From contig NC_135722.1 of NCBI RefSeq assembly GCF_964656455.1, positions 51,478,628-51,542,627 on the forward strand: a DNA stretch of 64,000 bases. Direction: 5' to 3'. This document shows positions 14,256 through 23,999 of this stretch, piece by piece; the stretch's first letter is position 1, and each line of letters starts with the position of its first letter. The notes under the pieces are model-generated. The model saw nothing but the letters and a program-made list of their open reading frames with translations. It was not told the DNA's origin and did no database searches. The stretch comes from Halichoerus grypus. Lineage: Eukaryota; Chordata; Mammalia; Carnivora; Phocidae. Both the position numbers and the translations under genes were made by a program.

Positions 14256-14895
14256 TGTTACCCATTGCTACATAACAAACTACCCCCAAACTTATTAGCT
14301 TAAAACAACACACATTTATTATCTCATAATTTCTGTGGATCAGGAATCTGGATGTGACTTACCTGAGTATTCTGCTTCAGGGCCTCTCATAAAGTTGCAG
14401 TCAAGGTGCCAAATCTTTAGTCTCAAATGAAAGCTTGACCAAGGAAAGATTGCTTCCAAGCTCACTCACATGGTTGTTACCAGGACTCAGTTTATCCAGG
14501 CATGTTGGACTGAAGGGGTCAGTCCTTACCAGATTTTGGCCAGAGATTGCCCTCAGTTCCTTGCCATATGGACCTCTCCAACAGGGAAAGCACATAAGAA
14601 GAGCCAGACAAAATGCCAGCAAGACAGAAGTCAGTCTTTCATAAACTAACCTTGGAAGCACATAAGAAGAGCCAGACAAAATGCCAGCAAGACAGAAGTC
14701 AGTCTTTCATAAACTAACCTTGGAAATGACATCATATCACTTTTGCCGTATTCTATTCCTTAGAAGAAGGTTACTAGGTCCTGCCCACACTCAAGGAGAG
14801 GGGATTATACAAGGACATGAGAATCAGAAGACAAGGATCACTGAGAGCCATGTCAGAAGCCATCTATCACAGCAGGCAACTAATGATCTCTGTCA
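14256..14895. mobile_element. Old medium-reiterated repeat, family not assigned
   Basis: The start TTACCCATTGCTACATAACA, the AAACAACACACATTTATTAT segment and the end around GCCATGTCAGAAGCC match a commonly repeated mammalian sequence that I recognise but cannot name with confidence. It carries an internal tandem duplication (listed separately). Confidence 0.5.
14590..14725. repeat. Perfect 68-base tandem duplication
   Basis: Bases 14590-14657 are repeated exactly at 14658-14725. The unit begins GCACATAAGAAGAGCC and ends CTAACCTTGGAA. It lies inside an old diverged repeat. Confidence 0.97.
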
Positions 14896-15320
14896 GAATC
14901 CCAACTTCCCAATGAAAGTAGCCAGCTACTATAGGACCTCCTCCCTGTCTAATGGGATAACTTTTCTCTTGTTTGAAGACCATGTAAAGATGTCCCCATG
15001 GGAATTATCTGGTAAGAGGAAACCAAGTTTCCTTATGCCCCATCCCACTGACTTCATTATCTCCATACTCACAGCCAGAATCAGACCCCAACATGCCTCA
15101 TGGTCAAATAGGAAGTCAAATTCACAAGAAGGCCTTCCCACTAAAAGAATTAAAAGATTTTTCAAATTTATATCAATAAAATCTGGCAAATCTGAGAATG
15201 GATTTTGAGGTGCTGGACCAGGGAGGAGGAACATAATTTAAAATTAGGCTGAATAGATCAATATGAGTGCACATACCAGGGCCTGGATTCCATGAGTTAG
15301 ATCTAATAACTGGGAGTTCT

Positions 15321-15508
15321 TTACTTTTTTTTAAGATTTTATTTATTTGAGGCACAGAGAGAGCATGAGCGGGGGGTAGGGGCAAAGGGAGAGGGAGAAT
15401 CAAACTCCTCTCTGAGCAGGGCCCAATGAGGGGCTCGATCCCCGGACCCTGGGATCATGACCTGAGCCAAAGGCAGACGCTTAACCAACTGAGCCACCCA
15501 GGTGCCCC
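15321..15508 (-). mobile_element. Can-SINE
   Basis: Minus-strand copy with a T-run tail and a CCACCCAGGTGCCCC head. A 15-base target duplication (ATAACTGGGAGTTCT) lies at 15306-15320 and 15509-15523. Confidence 0.95.
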
Positions 15509-15589
15509 ATAACTGGGAGTTCTAGTTGCCTTTTTTTTTTTCTTTTAAGATGAGGTTATTTTTCCCTAGAGTCTATAATAACATTTTAG

Positions 15590-16112
15590 TATATTCACTT
15601 TACCTTATATCTACCCAGCTATCCATTCTTCTATCCATCTCTCAATCTATTGTATTTTTTGATGCATTCACAGTAAGTTACAGACATCCATACACTTGGT
15701 TCCTAACACTTCTGTGTATCATTAAGTAGAGAAAAATATTATTTGTTAATTTTCAGGTATAATTTTCATATAGTGAAATGCATAAATCTCAAGTGCACCC
15801 ACCACGCAATGAGTTTGACACACACACATGCCTATGTAACCCAACCCCTTACCATCATCCCAGAAAGTTCCTTCATGCCTCTTCCCAATTAATCCCAATT
15901 CCCACTCCCTCAGAGGGAGTAACCATTCTTCTGATTCTTTTTCCACCAGAGATTAATGTTGCCTGTTCTTTAATTCCTTTGAGTACTTCGTGTAAGCCTT
16001 CTTTTACTCAACAAAAAGTTTTTGAGATTCACCTATGTTGTGTGTATCAATAGTTCATTGCATTTTTTTTATTGCTGAATAGTAATTCATCGAATGAATA
16101 TACTTGTGTAAG
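15590..16112 (-). mobile_element. Old L1 3' region, outer part of a nest (left piece)
   Basis: Diverged minus-strand L1 3'UTR and ORF2-end sequence stops at ATTGCTGAATAGTAATTCAT and resumes at 18837 with GTTTAGCCATTCTCTTTTGA. It is split by a younger repeat, which is itself split by another L1. Confidence 0.7.
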
Positions 16113-16653
16113 CAGAATTCTAAGATGTCTCCCAAAATTCCTACCTCTTGGTGTACATGCCCTGTGCAATTCCCAGTACTATGACTATGATGAGATATCA
16201 CTTCCATAATTAGGTTATATCATATGACACTATTGACTATTAAAAAGGGGAATTATCTGGGTGGATCTGACCTAATGACATTGAACCCTTTATATTTGGG
16301 TTAAGAGGTCAGAAAACAGTGAAGTCAGAGAGATTTGAAACATCACTCAACAGGAGGAAGAGTCTTCATAGCCAAATGGAGGGGCCACATGGTAAATGTG
16401 GGTGACCTCTAGGAGCTGAGAGTGACTTCTAGCTGACAGCCAGTAAGAAGACAGGACCTCAGTCCTACAACTACAAGGAATTGAATTCTGCTAAGAATTG
16501 AATAAACTCGGGAGTGGATTTTTCCTCAGAGCCTCCAAAAGGAAATGCAACCTGGCTGACATCCTGAAATCCTGAGCAGATGAGAACTGTGCCCTACTCT
16601 GAACTGTGAGCTAATGAGTGAATTGTGAGCTACAGAATTGTGAGCTAACGAGT
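16113..16653 (+). mobile_element. LTR-like old repeat, middle layer of a nest (left piece)
   Basis: The sequence from AGCAGAATTCTAAGATGTCT to TGAGCTAACGAGTGAATGTT resembles a common mammalian repeat that ends in TTGTTTTAAGC...CTAAGTTTTG. That end is found at 18778-18836, beyond the younger L1. The family name is uncertain. Confidence 0.55.
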
Positions 16654-16658
16654 GAATG

Positions 16659-16718
16659 TTTTTTTTTTTCCTATCACTGTGGTTGTCTCTTTTTCTTTTT
16701 CTTTAATTTAATTTTATT
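16659..16718 (-). repeat. Double poly(A) tail of the L1, possible 3' transduction
   Basis: On the L1 strand the AATAAA (16713-16718) is followed by an A-rich run with G interruptions, then 20 non-L1 bases (16670-16689), then a second pure A-run (16659-16669). Two A-tails around a short unique piece is the pattern of a 3' transduction. Its small size leaves doubt. Confidence 0.4.
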
Positions 16719-17041
16719 ATGTTATGTTAGTCACCATACAGTACATCATTAGTTTTTGATGTAGTGTTCCATGATTCATTGTTTTCGTATAACACCCAGT
16801 ACTCCATGCAATACGTGACCTCCTTAATACCCATCACTGGGCTAACCCATCCCCCCACTCCCCTCCCCTCTAAAACCCTCAGTTGGTTTCTCAGAGTCCA
16901 TAGTCTCTCATGGTTCATTTTCCCCTCCGATTTCCCCCCGTTCATTTTTCCCTTCCTTCTCCTAATGTCCTCCATGCTATTCCTTATGTTCCACAAATAA
17001 GTGAAACCATATGATAATTGACTTTCTCTGCTTGACTTATT

Positions 17042-17787
17042 TCACTTAGCATAATCTCCTCCAGTCATCCATTTTGATGTAAAAGTTGGGTATTCACCTT
17101 TTCTGATAGCTGAGTAATATTCCATTGTATATATGGACCACATCTTCTTTATCCATTTGTCCATTGAAGGGCATCTCGGCTCTTTCCACGGTTTGGCTAT
17201 TGCGGACATTGCTGCTATGAACATTGGGGTGCATGTGGCCCTTCTTTTCACTACATCTGTGTCTTTGGGGTAAATACCCAGTAGTGCAATTGCTGGGTCA
17301 TAGGGTAGCTCTATTTTTAATTTTTTGAGGAACCTCCACACTGTTTTCCAAAGTGGCTGTACCAACTTGCATTCCCACCAACAGTGTAAGAGGGTTCCCC
17401 TTTCTCCACAACCTGTTCAACATTTGTTGTTTCTTGCCTTGTCCATTTTTGCCATTCTAACTGGTGTAAGGTGGTATCTCAATGTGGTTTTGATTTGAAT
17501 TTCCCTGATGGCTAATGATGATGAACACTTTTTCATGTGTCTGTTAGCCATTTGTATGTCTTCTTTGGAGAAGTGTCTGTTCATGTCTTCTGCCCGTTTT
17601 TTGACTTGACTATTTGTTTTTTGGGTGTTGAGTTTGAGAAGTTCTTTATAGATTTTGGATATCAGCCCTTTGTCTGTAATGTCATTTGCAAATATCTTCT
17701 CCCATTCTGTGGGTTGCCTCTTTGTTTTGTTGACTGTTTCCTTTGCTGTGCAGAAGCTTTTTATCTTGATGAAGTCCCAAAAGTTCA
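17042..17787 (-). pseudogene. L1 ORF2 C-terminal fragment
   Basis: Two minus-strand frames encode the C-terminal ORF2 region ([20 protein letters not shown]; later IYTMEYYSAIRKGEYPTF). They are separated by a frame break near 17370-17415, so the element is coding-dead. Confidence 0.9.
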
Positions 17788-18771
17788 AACTCTCTCTCTT
17801 CGCAGATGACATGATACTTCATGTGGAAAATCCAAAAGACTCCACCCCCAAATTACTAGAACTCATACAGCAATTCAGTAATGTGGCAGGATACAAAATC
17901 AATGCACAGAAATCAGTTGCTTCCTTATACATTAACAATGCAAATGTAGAAAGAGAAATTAGAGAATTGATTCCATTTACAATAACACCAAAAACCATAA
18001 GATACCTCGGAATAAACCTAACCAAAGAGGTAAAGGATCTATACTCTAGGAACTACAGAACACTCATGAAAGAAATTGAAGAAGGCACAAAAAGATGGAA
18101 AAACATTCCACGCTCATGGATTGGAAGAATAAACATTGTTAAAATGTCTATGCTGCCCAGAGCAATCTATACCTTCAACACCATCCCGATCAAAATGCCA
18201 ATGATATTTTTCAAAGTGCTGGAACAAACAATCCTAAAATTTGTATGGAATCAGAAAAGATCCCGAATTGCCAAGGAAATGTTGAAAAAGAAAAACAAAA
18301 GCATGGGCCTCATGTTGCCTGATTTCAAGCTATATTACAAAGCCGTGATCACCAAGACAGCATGGTACTGGCACAAAAACAGAGGTATAGACCAATGGAA
18401 CAGAATAGAGAGCCCAGATATGGACCCTCAACTCTATGGTCAAATAATCTTCAACAAAGCAGGAAAAAATATGCAATGGAAAAAAGACAGTCTCTTCAAT
18501 AAATGGTGCTGGGGAAATTGGACAGCTATATACAGAAGAATGAAACTCGACCATTCTCTAACACCCACACACAAAGATAAACTCAAAATGGATGAAAGAC
18601 CTCAATGTGAGACAGGAATCCATCAAAATCCTAGAGGAGAACATAGGCAGTAACCTCTTCGACATCGGCCACAGCAACTTCTTTCAAGATACATCTCCAA
18701 AGGCTAGTGAAACAAAAGGGAAAATGAACTTTTGGGACTTCATCAAGATAAAAAGCTTCTGCACAGCAAAG
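17788..18771 (+). pseudogene. L1 ORF2 fragment (inverted 5' piece)
   Basis: An open frame encodes the reverse-transcriptase motif [17 protein letters not shown], then thumb and downstream ORF2 sequence (for example the [10 protein letters not shown] stretch). It lacks the endonuclease and the first part of the RT and cannot be functional. Confidence 0.9.
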
Positions 18772-18777
18772 AATGTT

Positions 18778-18836
18778 GTTTTAAGCTTCTAAGTTTTGGG
18801 TTATTTTTTACACAGTAATGTAAAACTAATTTAATA
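18778..18836 (+). mobile_element. LTR-like old repeat (right piece)
   Basis: This piece completes the middle layer begun at 16113: TTTTAAGCTTCTAAGTTTTG, then an ACACAGTAATGTAAAACTAA end. Confidence 0.5.
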
Positions 18837-19060
18837 TGCAGTTTGTTTAGCCATTCTCTTTTGATGGACATATGGGCTATTTCTAGTTTTGTTCTAGTAT
18901 GAATAGTGCTGCTATGAACATTTATGTGCAAGTCTTTTTTTTTTTTTTTGTGGATATATGTTTTCATTTCTCTTGAAATGGAATTGTTGGGTCATAGAGT
19001 AGATGTATGTTTTGTTAAATGAAGAATCCTTTGGTATAATGTAGCCGAAAGAATCCAAAC
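18837..19060 (-). mobile_element. Old L1 (right piece of outer layer)
   Basis: This continues the outer L1 from 16112: TGATGGACATATGGGCTATT, then GAATAGTGCTGCTATGAACA and GGAATTGTTGGGTCATAGAG. A T15 run lies at 18936-18950. Confidence 0.7.
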
Positions 19061-19474
19061 ACTTATGGAGATGGGAATGTTGGTTTATAAACCTTTCCTT
19101 CTAGGAAGGTGTGATTCATTCACAATCAACGCCATTCCTTGAGAGGGTCCAGATGACGTTCTCTTCACTAAGCCACTGAGAAACATATTTGTGAGAGAGT
19201 AACAACATCTTTGGAAAGTGCATAGTAACTGGTTTCTGTAGGCCAGGGACGTTGGGGGAAGACACTGCAGATGGGACTGAAGAATATGGGCATTTCACTA
19301 AGATCCTGATTCATAAAACCAAGAATCCTCTGGAACCGGTGAACAGAAGGCCAACTTAAGACAAGGTAAGAGTTATGGTCTCTCACCCAATTTCCAGGCC
19401 TGGGTCGGTTCCTTGAATGAAGTGAAGGTAGGTACACTTAAGGAAGATGTATAAATATCTGTCAATATATTCCT

Positions 19475-19678
19475 TTTTTTTTTTTTTTAAAGATTTTATT
19501 TATTTATTTGACAGAGAGAGAGATACAGCGAGAGAGGGAACACAAGCAGGGGGAGTGGGAGAGGGAGAAGCAGGCTTCCCGCGGAGCAGGGAGCCTGATG
19601 CGGGGCTCGATTCCAGGACCTGGAATCATGACCTGAGCTGAAGGCAGACACTTAACGACTGAGCCACCCAGGCGCCCC
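19475..19678 (-). mobile_element. Can-SINE with a 23-base target duplication
   Basis: A full-length minus-strand copy ends at CCACCCAGGCGCCCC. The flanks 19452-19474 and 19679-19701 are identical over 23 bases (TAAATATCTG...ATATTCCT), which is long for this family. Confidence 0.96.
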
Positions 19679-19746
19679 TAAATATCTGTCAATATATTCC
19701 TAATAGGCTTCCCCAATGGGACCTATAGTCATGTCCCAGGATAACT

Positions 19747-20195
19747 GTTATGGTTGAATTGTGTCCTCCAAAAAGATATGTCAGGGAGCCCTTTCCCCAG
19801 GTACCTGTGTAATAGGTGACCTTATTTGGAAATGGGTTCTTTGCAGATGTAATCAAGCTAAGATAAGGTCATACGGGATTACTGTGGGTCCTAATCCAAT
19901 GACTATGTCCTTATAAAAAGACGTTTGGACATAGAGACAAACAGCAAGATCAAGTGAGGATGGAGGCAGAGATTGGAGTGATACACTGCAAGCCAGGGAA
20001 CGCCAAGGACTACTGGTAACCACTAGAGGCTAGGAGAGAGGCATGCAACAGATGCTCAGAGCCTCCAGAAGGAACCAACTCTGCCAACACCTTGACTTTG
20101 GACTTCTGTCTTCCAGAACCATGAAAGAATACATTTCTGTTGTTTTAGTCACCCAGTTGTGTACTTGTTATGGCAGACCTAGGAAACTAAGAGAA
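19747..20195 (+). mobile_element. MLT1/MaLR solo LTR
   Basis: Starts TGTTATGGTTGAATTGTGTC and contains CCTTATTTGGAAATGGGTTC, GTCCTAATCCAATGACTATG and AATACATTTCTGTTGTTTTA. It ends near GGAAACTAAGAGA. About 450 bases, non-coding, with no internal retroviral sequence beside it. Confidence 0.85.
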
Positions 20196-21043
20196 TAACT
20201 GTGCCCTTGGGAACTATTGACACTGGCTTAATGCTAATTGGAGTTGTAGTTGGCACAGTGATCCCCCACTCAGAGTGGAGGCTTATGGAGTCAAGTGAAA
20301 AACTGACTTTTGATTCTAATCTACCTCACTGCCAGTCCTGTCCTTAAGCCCATTTTTAAACCCATGGTTTTTCTAGTTCCATAGTCCATAGTGGATTAGG
20401 CATATTCAGCAAGTGGCAGAATATGTCACTCTAACCCATGAAATATGGCTATTATGGTTGAAAGGGCTAAGTGGAAGCCCTACAGCTTACTTCCTATCAA
20501 AATTATAAACAAAAGCCAATACCGCATTGCTGGGGGAAATGTTAAGACTCGGACACCCATCAAAGACCTGAAAATTCAGAGGTGGCGATTGCTGTTACTT
20601 ACCCTCTTAACTCACCTGTCTCGCTCGTGCAGAAGTCAGACGGTGCTTGGAGAATGGCAGTGGGTTATTGAAAGGTTAAGACAGGTGATGACTCCCATCG
20701 TACTATGTTCCTGATATGGTTTCTTTACTAGAGCAAAACAACAGAGCCTCTGCCACCTGTAATGAAGTTATTAACTTGTAAATGTTTTTTCTCTATTTCA
20801 ACGAGCAAAGAAAACCAAAGGTAGCTTTGTTTAATCTGGCAAGGGCAGAGATACACCTTCGCCATTTTGCTTCATGACCATGTTAACTCTCGGCCTTTGT
20901 GCCACAATTTAGTCCACAGGGACTTTGATCTTCTTAGCCTCATGTAAGACATCACACAAGTCCACTATAATTATGACAAAATGCTGGTAAAACCTAAATA
21001 GCAGGAGGTATCAGGTACCCCAGATGTCTTAATGAGTTGTTTT
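20196..21043. other. Intergenic, no gene recognised
   Basis: Unassigned sequence. An 89-codon open frame at 20445-20714 has no supporting feature, such as a conserved motif or splice context, that I can see. Confidence 0.45.
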
Positions 21044-21060
21044 CAGTGTTTTTGGTTTTA

Positions 21061-21451
21061 TTTTAAAAATAATTTTATTTTTATTTTATTTTATTTATTC
21101 ATTTTTTAAGATTTTATTTATTTATTTGAGAGAGAGAGCATGAACAGGGTGAGGGGCAGAGGGAGAAGCAGGCTCTCTGCTGAGCAGGGAGCCCAATGTG
21201 GGGCTCGATCCTAGGACTCATGACTTGAGCCGAAGGCAGATGCTTAACCAACTGAACCACCCAGGTGCCCCATTAATAATTTTTTTAAAAAATTTTATTT
21301 ATTTATTTCAGAGAGAGAGTGGGCGAGAGAGAGAACATGAGCAGGGGCAGAGGAGTCTACTGAGCAGGGAGTCCGACGCAGGGCCAGGACCCTGGGATCA
21401 TGACCTGAGCCAAAGGCAGATGCTTAACTGACTGAGCCACCCAGGTGTCCC
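21061..21451 (-). mobile_element. Two adjacent Can-SINEs
   Basis: Minus-strand copies at about 21105-21271 and 21277-21451 share one target duplication (CAGTGTTTTTGGTTTTA, 21044-21060 and 21452-21468). The second probably inserted in the tail of the first. Confidence 0.9.
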
Positions 21452-21598
21452 CAGTGTTTTTGGTTTTAGTCATTCTAGGACGTGTGTAGCGGTATCTCAT
21501 TGTTGTTTTACAATTCCCCAATTCCCTGATAACATGATGTGGAGCATCTTTTTGTATGCTTATTTGCTATTTTCTTTGGTGAGGTGTCTGTTCAGATT
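21452..21598 (-). mobile_element. Old L1 3' region (left piece)
   Basis: L1 ORF2-end and 3' sequence in minus orientation (GTAGCGGTATCTCATTGTTG; TTTGGTGAGGTGTCTGTTCA). It continues at 22074 after an inserted retrocopy. Confidence 0.75.
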
Positions 21599-21899
21599 TT
21601 ACTTTTTTCTTTTTTTTCTTCCTTTCCTTTCTTCTCCTCTCCTTTCCTTCCTTTTTCTTTTTCCTTCCTTCCTTCCTTTTTTCTTTCTTTCCTTCTTTCT
21701 TTCTTCTCTCTCTCCTTTCTTTCCTTTTTTTCTTTCTTTTCTTTCTTCCTTCCTTCCCCTTCCTTCCTTCCTTCCTTTTTTTTTCCCTCCCACTCTTCCT
21801 TCCTTCCTTCCTTCCTTCCTTCCTTCTTCCCTTCCTCCCTTCCTTCCCTTTCTCCCCTTCCCCCCTCTCCTGCTCTTCCTTCCTCCCTTCCAACTTCAA
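21599..21899. repeat. Polypyrimidine (CCTT/CTTT)n tract
   Basis: About 300 bases are nearly pure C/T on the plus strand, with CCTTCCTTCCTT, CTTTCTTT and CCCTTCCTC blocks. It produces long meaningless frames (poly-F/L/S on plus, poly-K/E/G on minus). Confidence 0.95.
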
Positions 21900-22073
21900 A
21901 CACATATGCTTTATTTTGCAGAAGTGTCAGTGGTGGGCTGAGACCCCCAGCAGGGCAGGGGCAGCTGGGCAGCCACCGGGCCCTTTGGGAAGGTGGGGGG
22001 AAGCCGCAGAAAGAGGTGATGCCTCCATAGCTCCTCCCAAGGCCAGCCTCTTCCACAGGCCCCCAGGACAGGG
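21599..22073 (-). pseudogene. Retrocopied mRNA 3' end with purine-rich tail, source gene unknown
   Basis: Read on the minus strand, about 170 unique bases (22073-21900) end with AATAAAGCATATGTGTTTG, a normal poly(A) signal and cleavage spacing. A 300-base tract of GGAA/GGGA/AAAG words (21899-21599) follows where a poly(A) tail would be. The unit interrupts an L1 (pieces at 21452 and 22074), so it arrived later. I cannot name the source gene; no coding sequence is recognisable, so probably only a 3'UTR was copied. Confidence 0.55.
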
Positions 22074-22412
22074 TTTTTGCCTATTTTTAAATCAGGTTGT
22101 TTGTTCTCTTATTGTTGCGTTTTAAGGATTCTTTGTATATTTTAGATACTAGTCCTTCATTAGATATGTGTTTCGCAAATACTTTCTCCCAGGCTGCATG
22201 GCTTGTCCTTTCATTCTTTTAACAGTGTCTTTTGCAGAAGTTTCTAATTTTAATAAGGTCCAACTTATCCATTGTTTCTTTCATGGATTGTGCTTTTGAT
22301 GTTGTTTCTCAACAGTCACTGCCAAACCCAACATCACCTAGATTTTCTCCTATGTTATCTTCTAGGAGTTTTATAGTTTTGCATTTTACATTTAGGCCTA
22401 TGATCCACTTAC
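22074..22412 (-). mobile_element. Old L1 3' region (right piece)
   Basis: Continuation of the L1 from 21598: AGGTTGTTTGTTCTCTTATT, TTAGATACTAGTCCTTCATT, then TAAGGTCCAACTTATCCATT. Confidence 0.75.
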
Positions 22413-22413
22413 C

Positions 22414-22441
22414 TGTGTGTGTGTGTGTGTGTGTGTGTGTA
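22414..22441. repeat. (TG)n microsatellite
   Basis: Fourteen TG units lie directly beside the SINE at 22442. Confidence 0.9.
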
Positions 22442-22658
22442 TTAAGATTTTATTTATTTTAATATATATAAAGATTTTATTTATTTATTTGACAGACAGA
22501 GACACAGCGAGAGAGGGAACACGAGCAGGGGGAGTGGGAGAGGGAGAAGCAGGCTTCCCGCTGAGCAGGGAGCCCGATGCGGGGCTCGATCCCAGGACCC
22601 TGGGATCATGACCTGAGCCAAAGGCAGACGCTTAATGACTGAGCCACCCAGGCACCCC
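22442..22658 (-). mobile_element. Can-SINE
   Basis: Minus-strand copy with the tail motif repeated (two AAGATTTTATTTATTT blocks) and a CCACCCAGGCACCCC head. Confidence 0.93.
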
Positions 22659-22776
22659 TTTACATGTATATTTTAAATAATTATTTTATCAAATTAAAAT
22701 GCACATAATTAAAAAATATCAAGACTTATAATGATAAGACTTATAATGAAAAACATCCTCTTCTCTACCCCTTTCT

Positions 22777-22956
22777 TTTTTTAAAAATTTTAAAAATATT
22801 TTACTTATTTATTTGACAGAAAGGGAGACAGAGCACAAGCAAGGGGAGTGGCAAGCAGAGGGAGCCGCTGATGCGGGCTCCATCCCAGGACCCTGGGATC
22901 ATGACCTGAGCTCAAGGCAGACGCTTAACCGCTTAACTGAGCCACCCAGGTGCCCC
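22777..22956 (-). mobile_element. Can-SINE
   Basis: A diverged minus-strand copy. The target duplication TTCTCTACCCCTTTCT is at 22761-22776 and 22957-22972. Confidence 0.93.
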
Positions 22957-23054
22957 TTCTCTACCCCTTTCTATCCCCAGAACCCAGATCCCACTCTCCA
23001 AATCATTTCAGCTGTTTCTTTTTGGTATTGACTTCCACATATTTAGATAAACAA

Positions 23055-23290
23055 CATTTTTAGCTAACATTTATTGAGTGCTTACAGTAGAGTGTCAGGC
23101 TCTATCTTAAGTGCTTTTCATGCATTGTTTCGTCTTCATAATCATCTTATATTATAGGTACTATTTCTATTCCCATTTTAGGGATGAGAAAAATTGAGTC
23201 ACAGAGGGGTTAGGTAATTTTGTAAGGTCACATGGTTAGCAAATGGCAGAGTTGGGATTTAATCCTCGGCAGTGTGTTCTTTCAGTATAA
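23055..23290 (-). mobile_element. MIR SINE
   Basis: Reverse-oriented MIR: ACATTTATTGAGTGCTTACA, CCCATTTTAGGGATGAGAAA, AAGGTCACATGGTTAGCAAA. Confidence 0.85.
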
Positions 23291-23595
23291 TGTTTACCTT
23301 GTGATTTCTTGATTTTTTAATTTTAGACTATTGGCTTCCTAGTATGAATATTTATCACTCACACCACCAAAGTCACCAATGTGTCTCCCTTTATTAATCC
23401 AATATGCTGTATTTCACTGAATCTAAGACATCACTGACTGTAAGATATACCTTTATATATCACTAAAAAGAAAATAATTACTCTCTTATCACTTAGAATT
23501 TTCATTTTATATTTATTGAAAGAGATCCTTTAGACTTCAGATGTATTATTTACTATATACTTTTGTGCATGCACGCAATAAAAAGAAAAATACAG

Positions 23596-23990
23596 GGGCG
23601 TCTGGGTGGTTCAGTCGGTTAAGCGTCTGCCTTTGGCTCATGTCATGATCCCAGGGTCCTGGCATCGAGCCCTGTGTTGAGCTCCCTGCTCAGTAGAGAG
23701 CTTGCTTCTCCCTCTCCCTCTGCTGCTCTCCCCTCACCCACCCCACTTGTGCTCTCTCTCTCTCAAATAAATAAATTTTTTTTTTTAAAGATTTTATCTA
23801 TTTATTTGACAGAGAGAGACAGTGAGAGAGGAAACACAAGCAGGGGGAGTGGGAGAGGGAGCAGCAGGCTTCCCGCGGAGCAGGGAGCCTGGTGCGGGGC
23901 TCGATCCCAGGACGCTGGGATCATGACCTGAGCCGAAGGCAGACGCTTAACGACTGAGCCACCCAGGTGCCCCTAAATAAAATCTTCTTA
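23596..23990 (+). mobile_element. Can-SINE interrupted in its tail by another
   Basis: Plus-strand copy with head GGGCGTCTGGGTGGTTCAG and tail beginning AAATAAATAAA at 23765. The tail is split by the inverted SINE at 23776-23973 and resumes as TAAATAAAATCTTC. AAAAATACAR flanks the whole unit. Confidence 0.9.
23776..23973 (-). mobile_element. Can-SINE nested in another Can-SINE
   Basis: A full-length minus-strand copy inside the A/T-rich tail of the older plus-strand SINE. The target duplication is the tail motif itself (TAAATAA). Confidence 0.9.
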
Positions 23991-23999
23991 AAAAATACA

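Larger units (their letters stand above)
16654..18777. mobile_element. L1 with 5' inversion (twin priming)
   Basis: The 3' part (16659-17787) is minus-strand: 3'UTR, then ORF2 C-terminal sequence. The 5' part (17788-18771) is inverted and encodes ORF2 from the reverse-transcriptase FADD motif to just short of the other piece. Both pieces contain the same 47 bases as a perfect inverted repeat (17741-17787 and 18725-18771), the usual trace of twin-primed integration. Short target duplications (GAATGTT) flank it at 16654 and 18771. Open frames of 332, 131 and 107 codons here are L1 ORF2 remnants, not host genes. Limited decay and the perfect inverted repeat suggest a fairly recent insertion. Confidence 0.9.

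Noticed and set aside
14681..15208. 175-codon plus-strand frame
   Set aside because: It begins in the tandem-duplicated old repeat and runs through non-conserved sequence with no recognisable motif. Probably chance.
17655..18653. 332-codon frame as a possible host gene
   Set aside because: It has L1 reverse-transcriptase sequence with the FADD motif and runs into an inverted L1 junction. It is a dead retrotransposon piece.
21534..22056. Frames of 135-163 codons rich in Phe/Leu/Ser or Lys/Glu/Gly
   Set aside because: Produced by the polypyrimidine tract; not protein-like.
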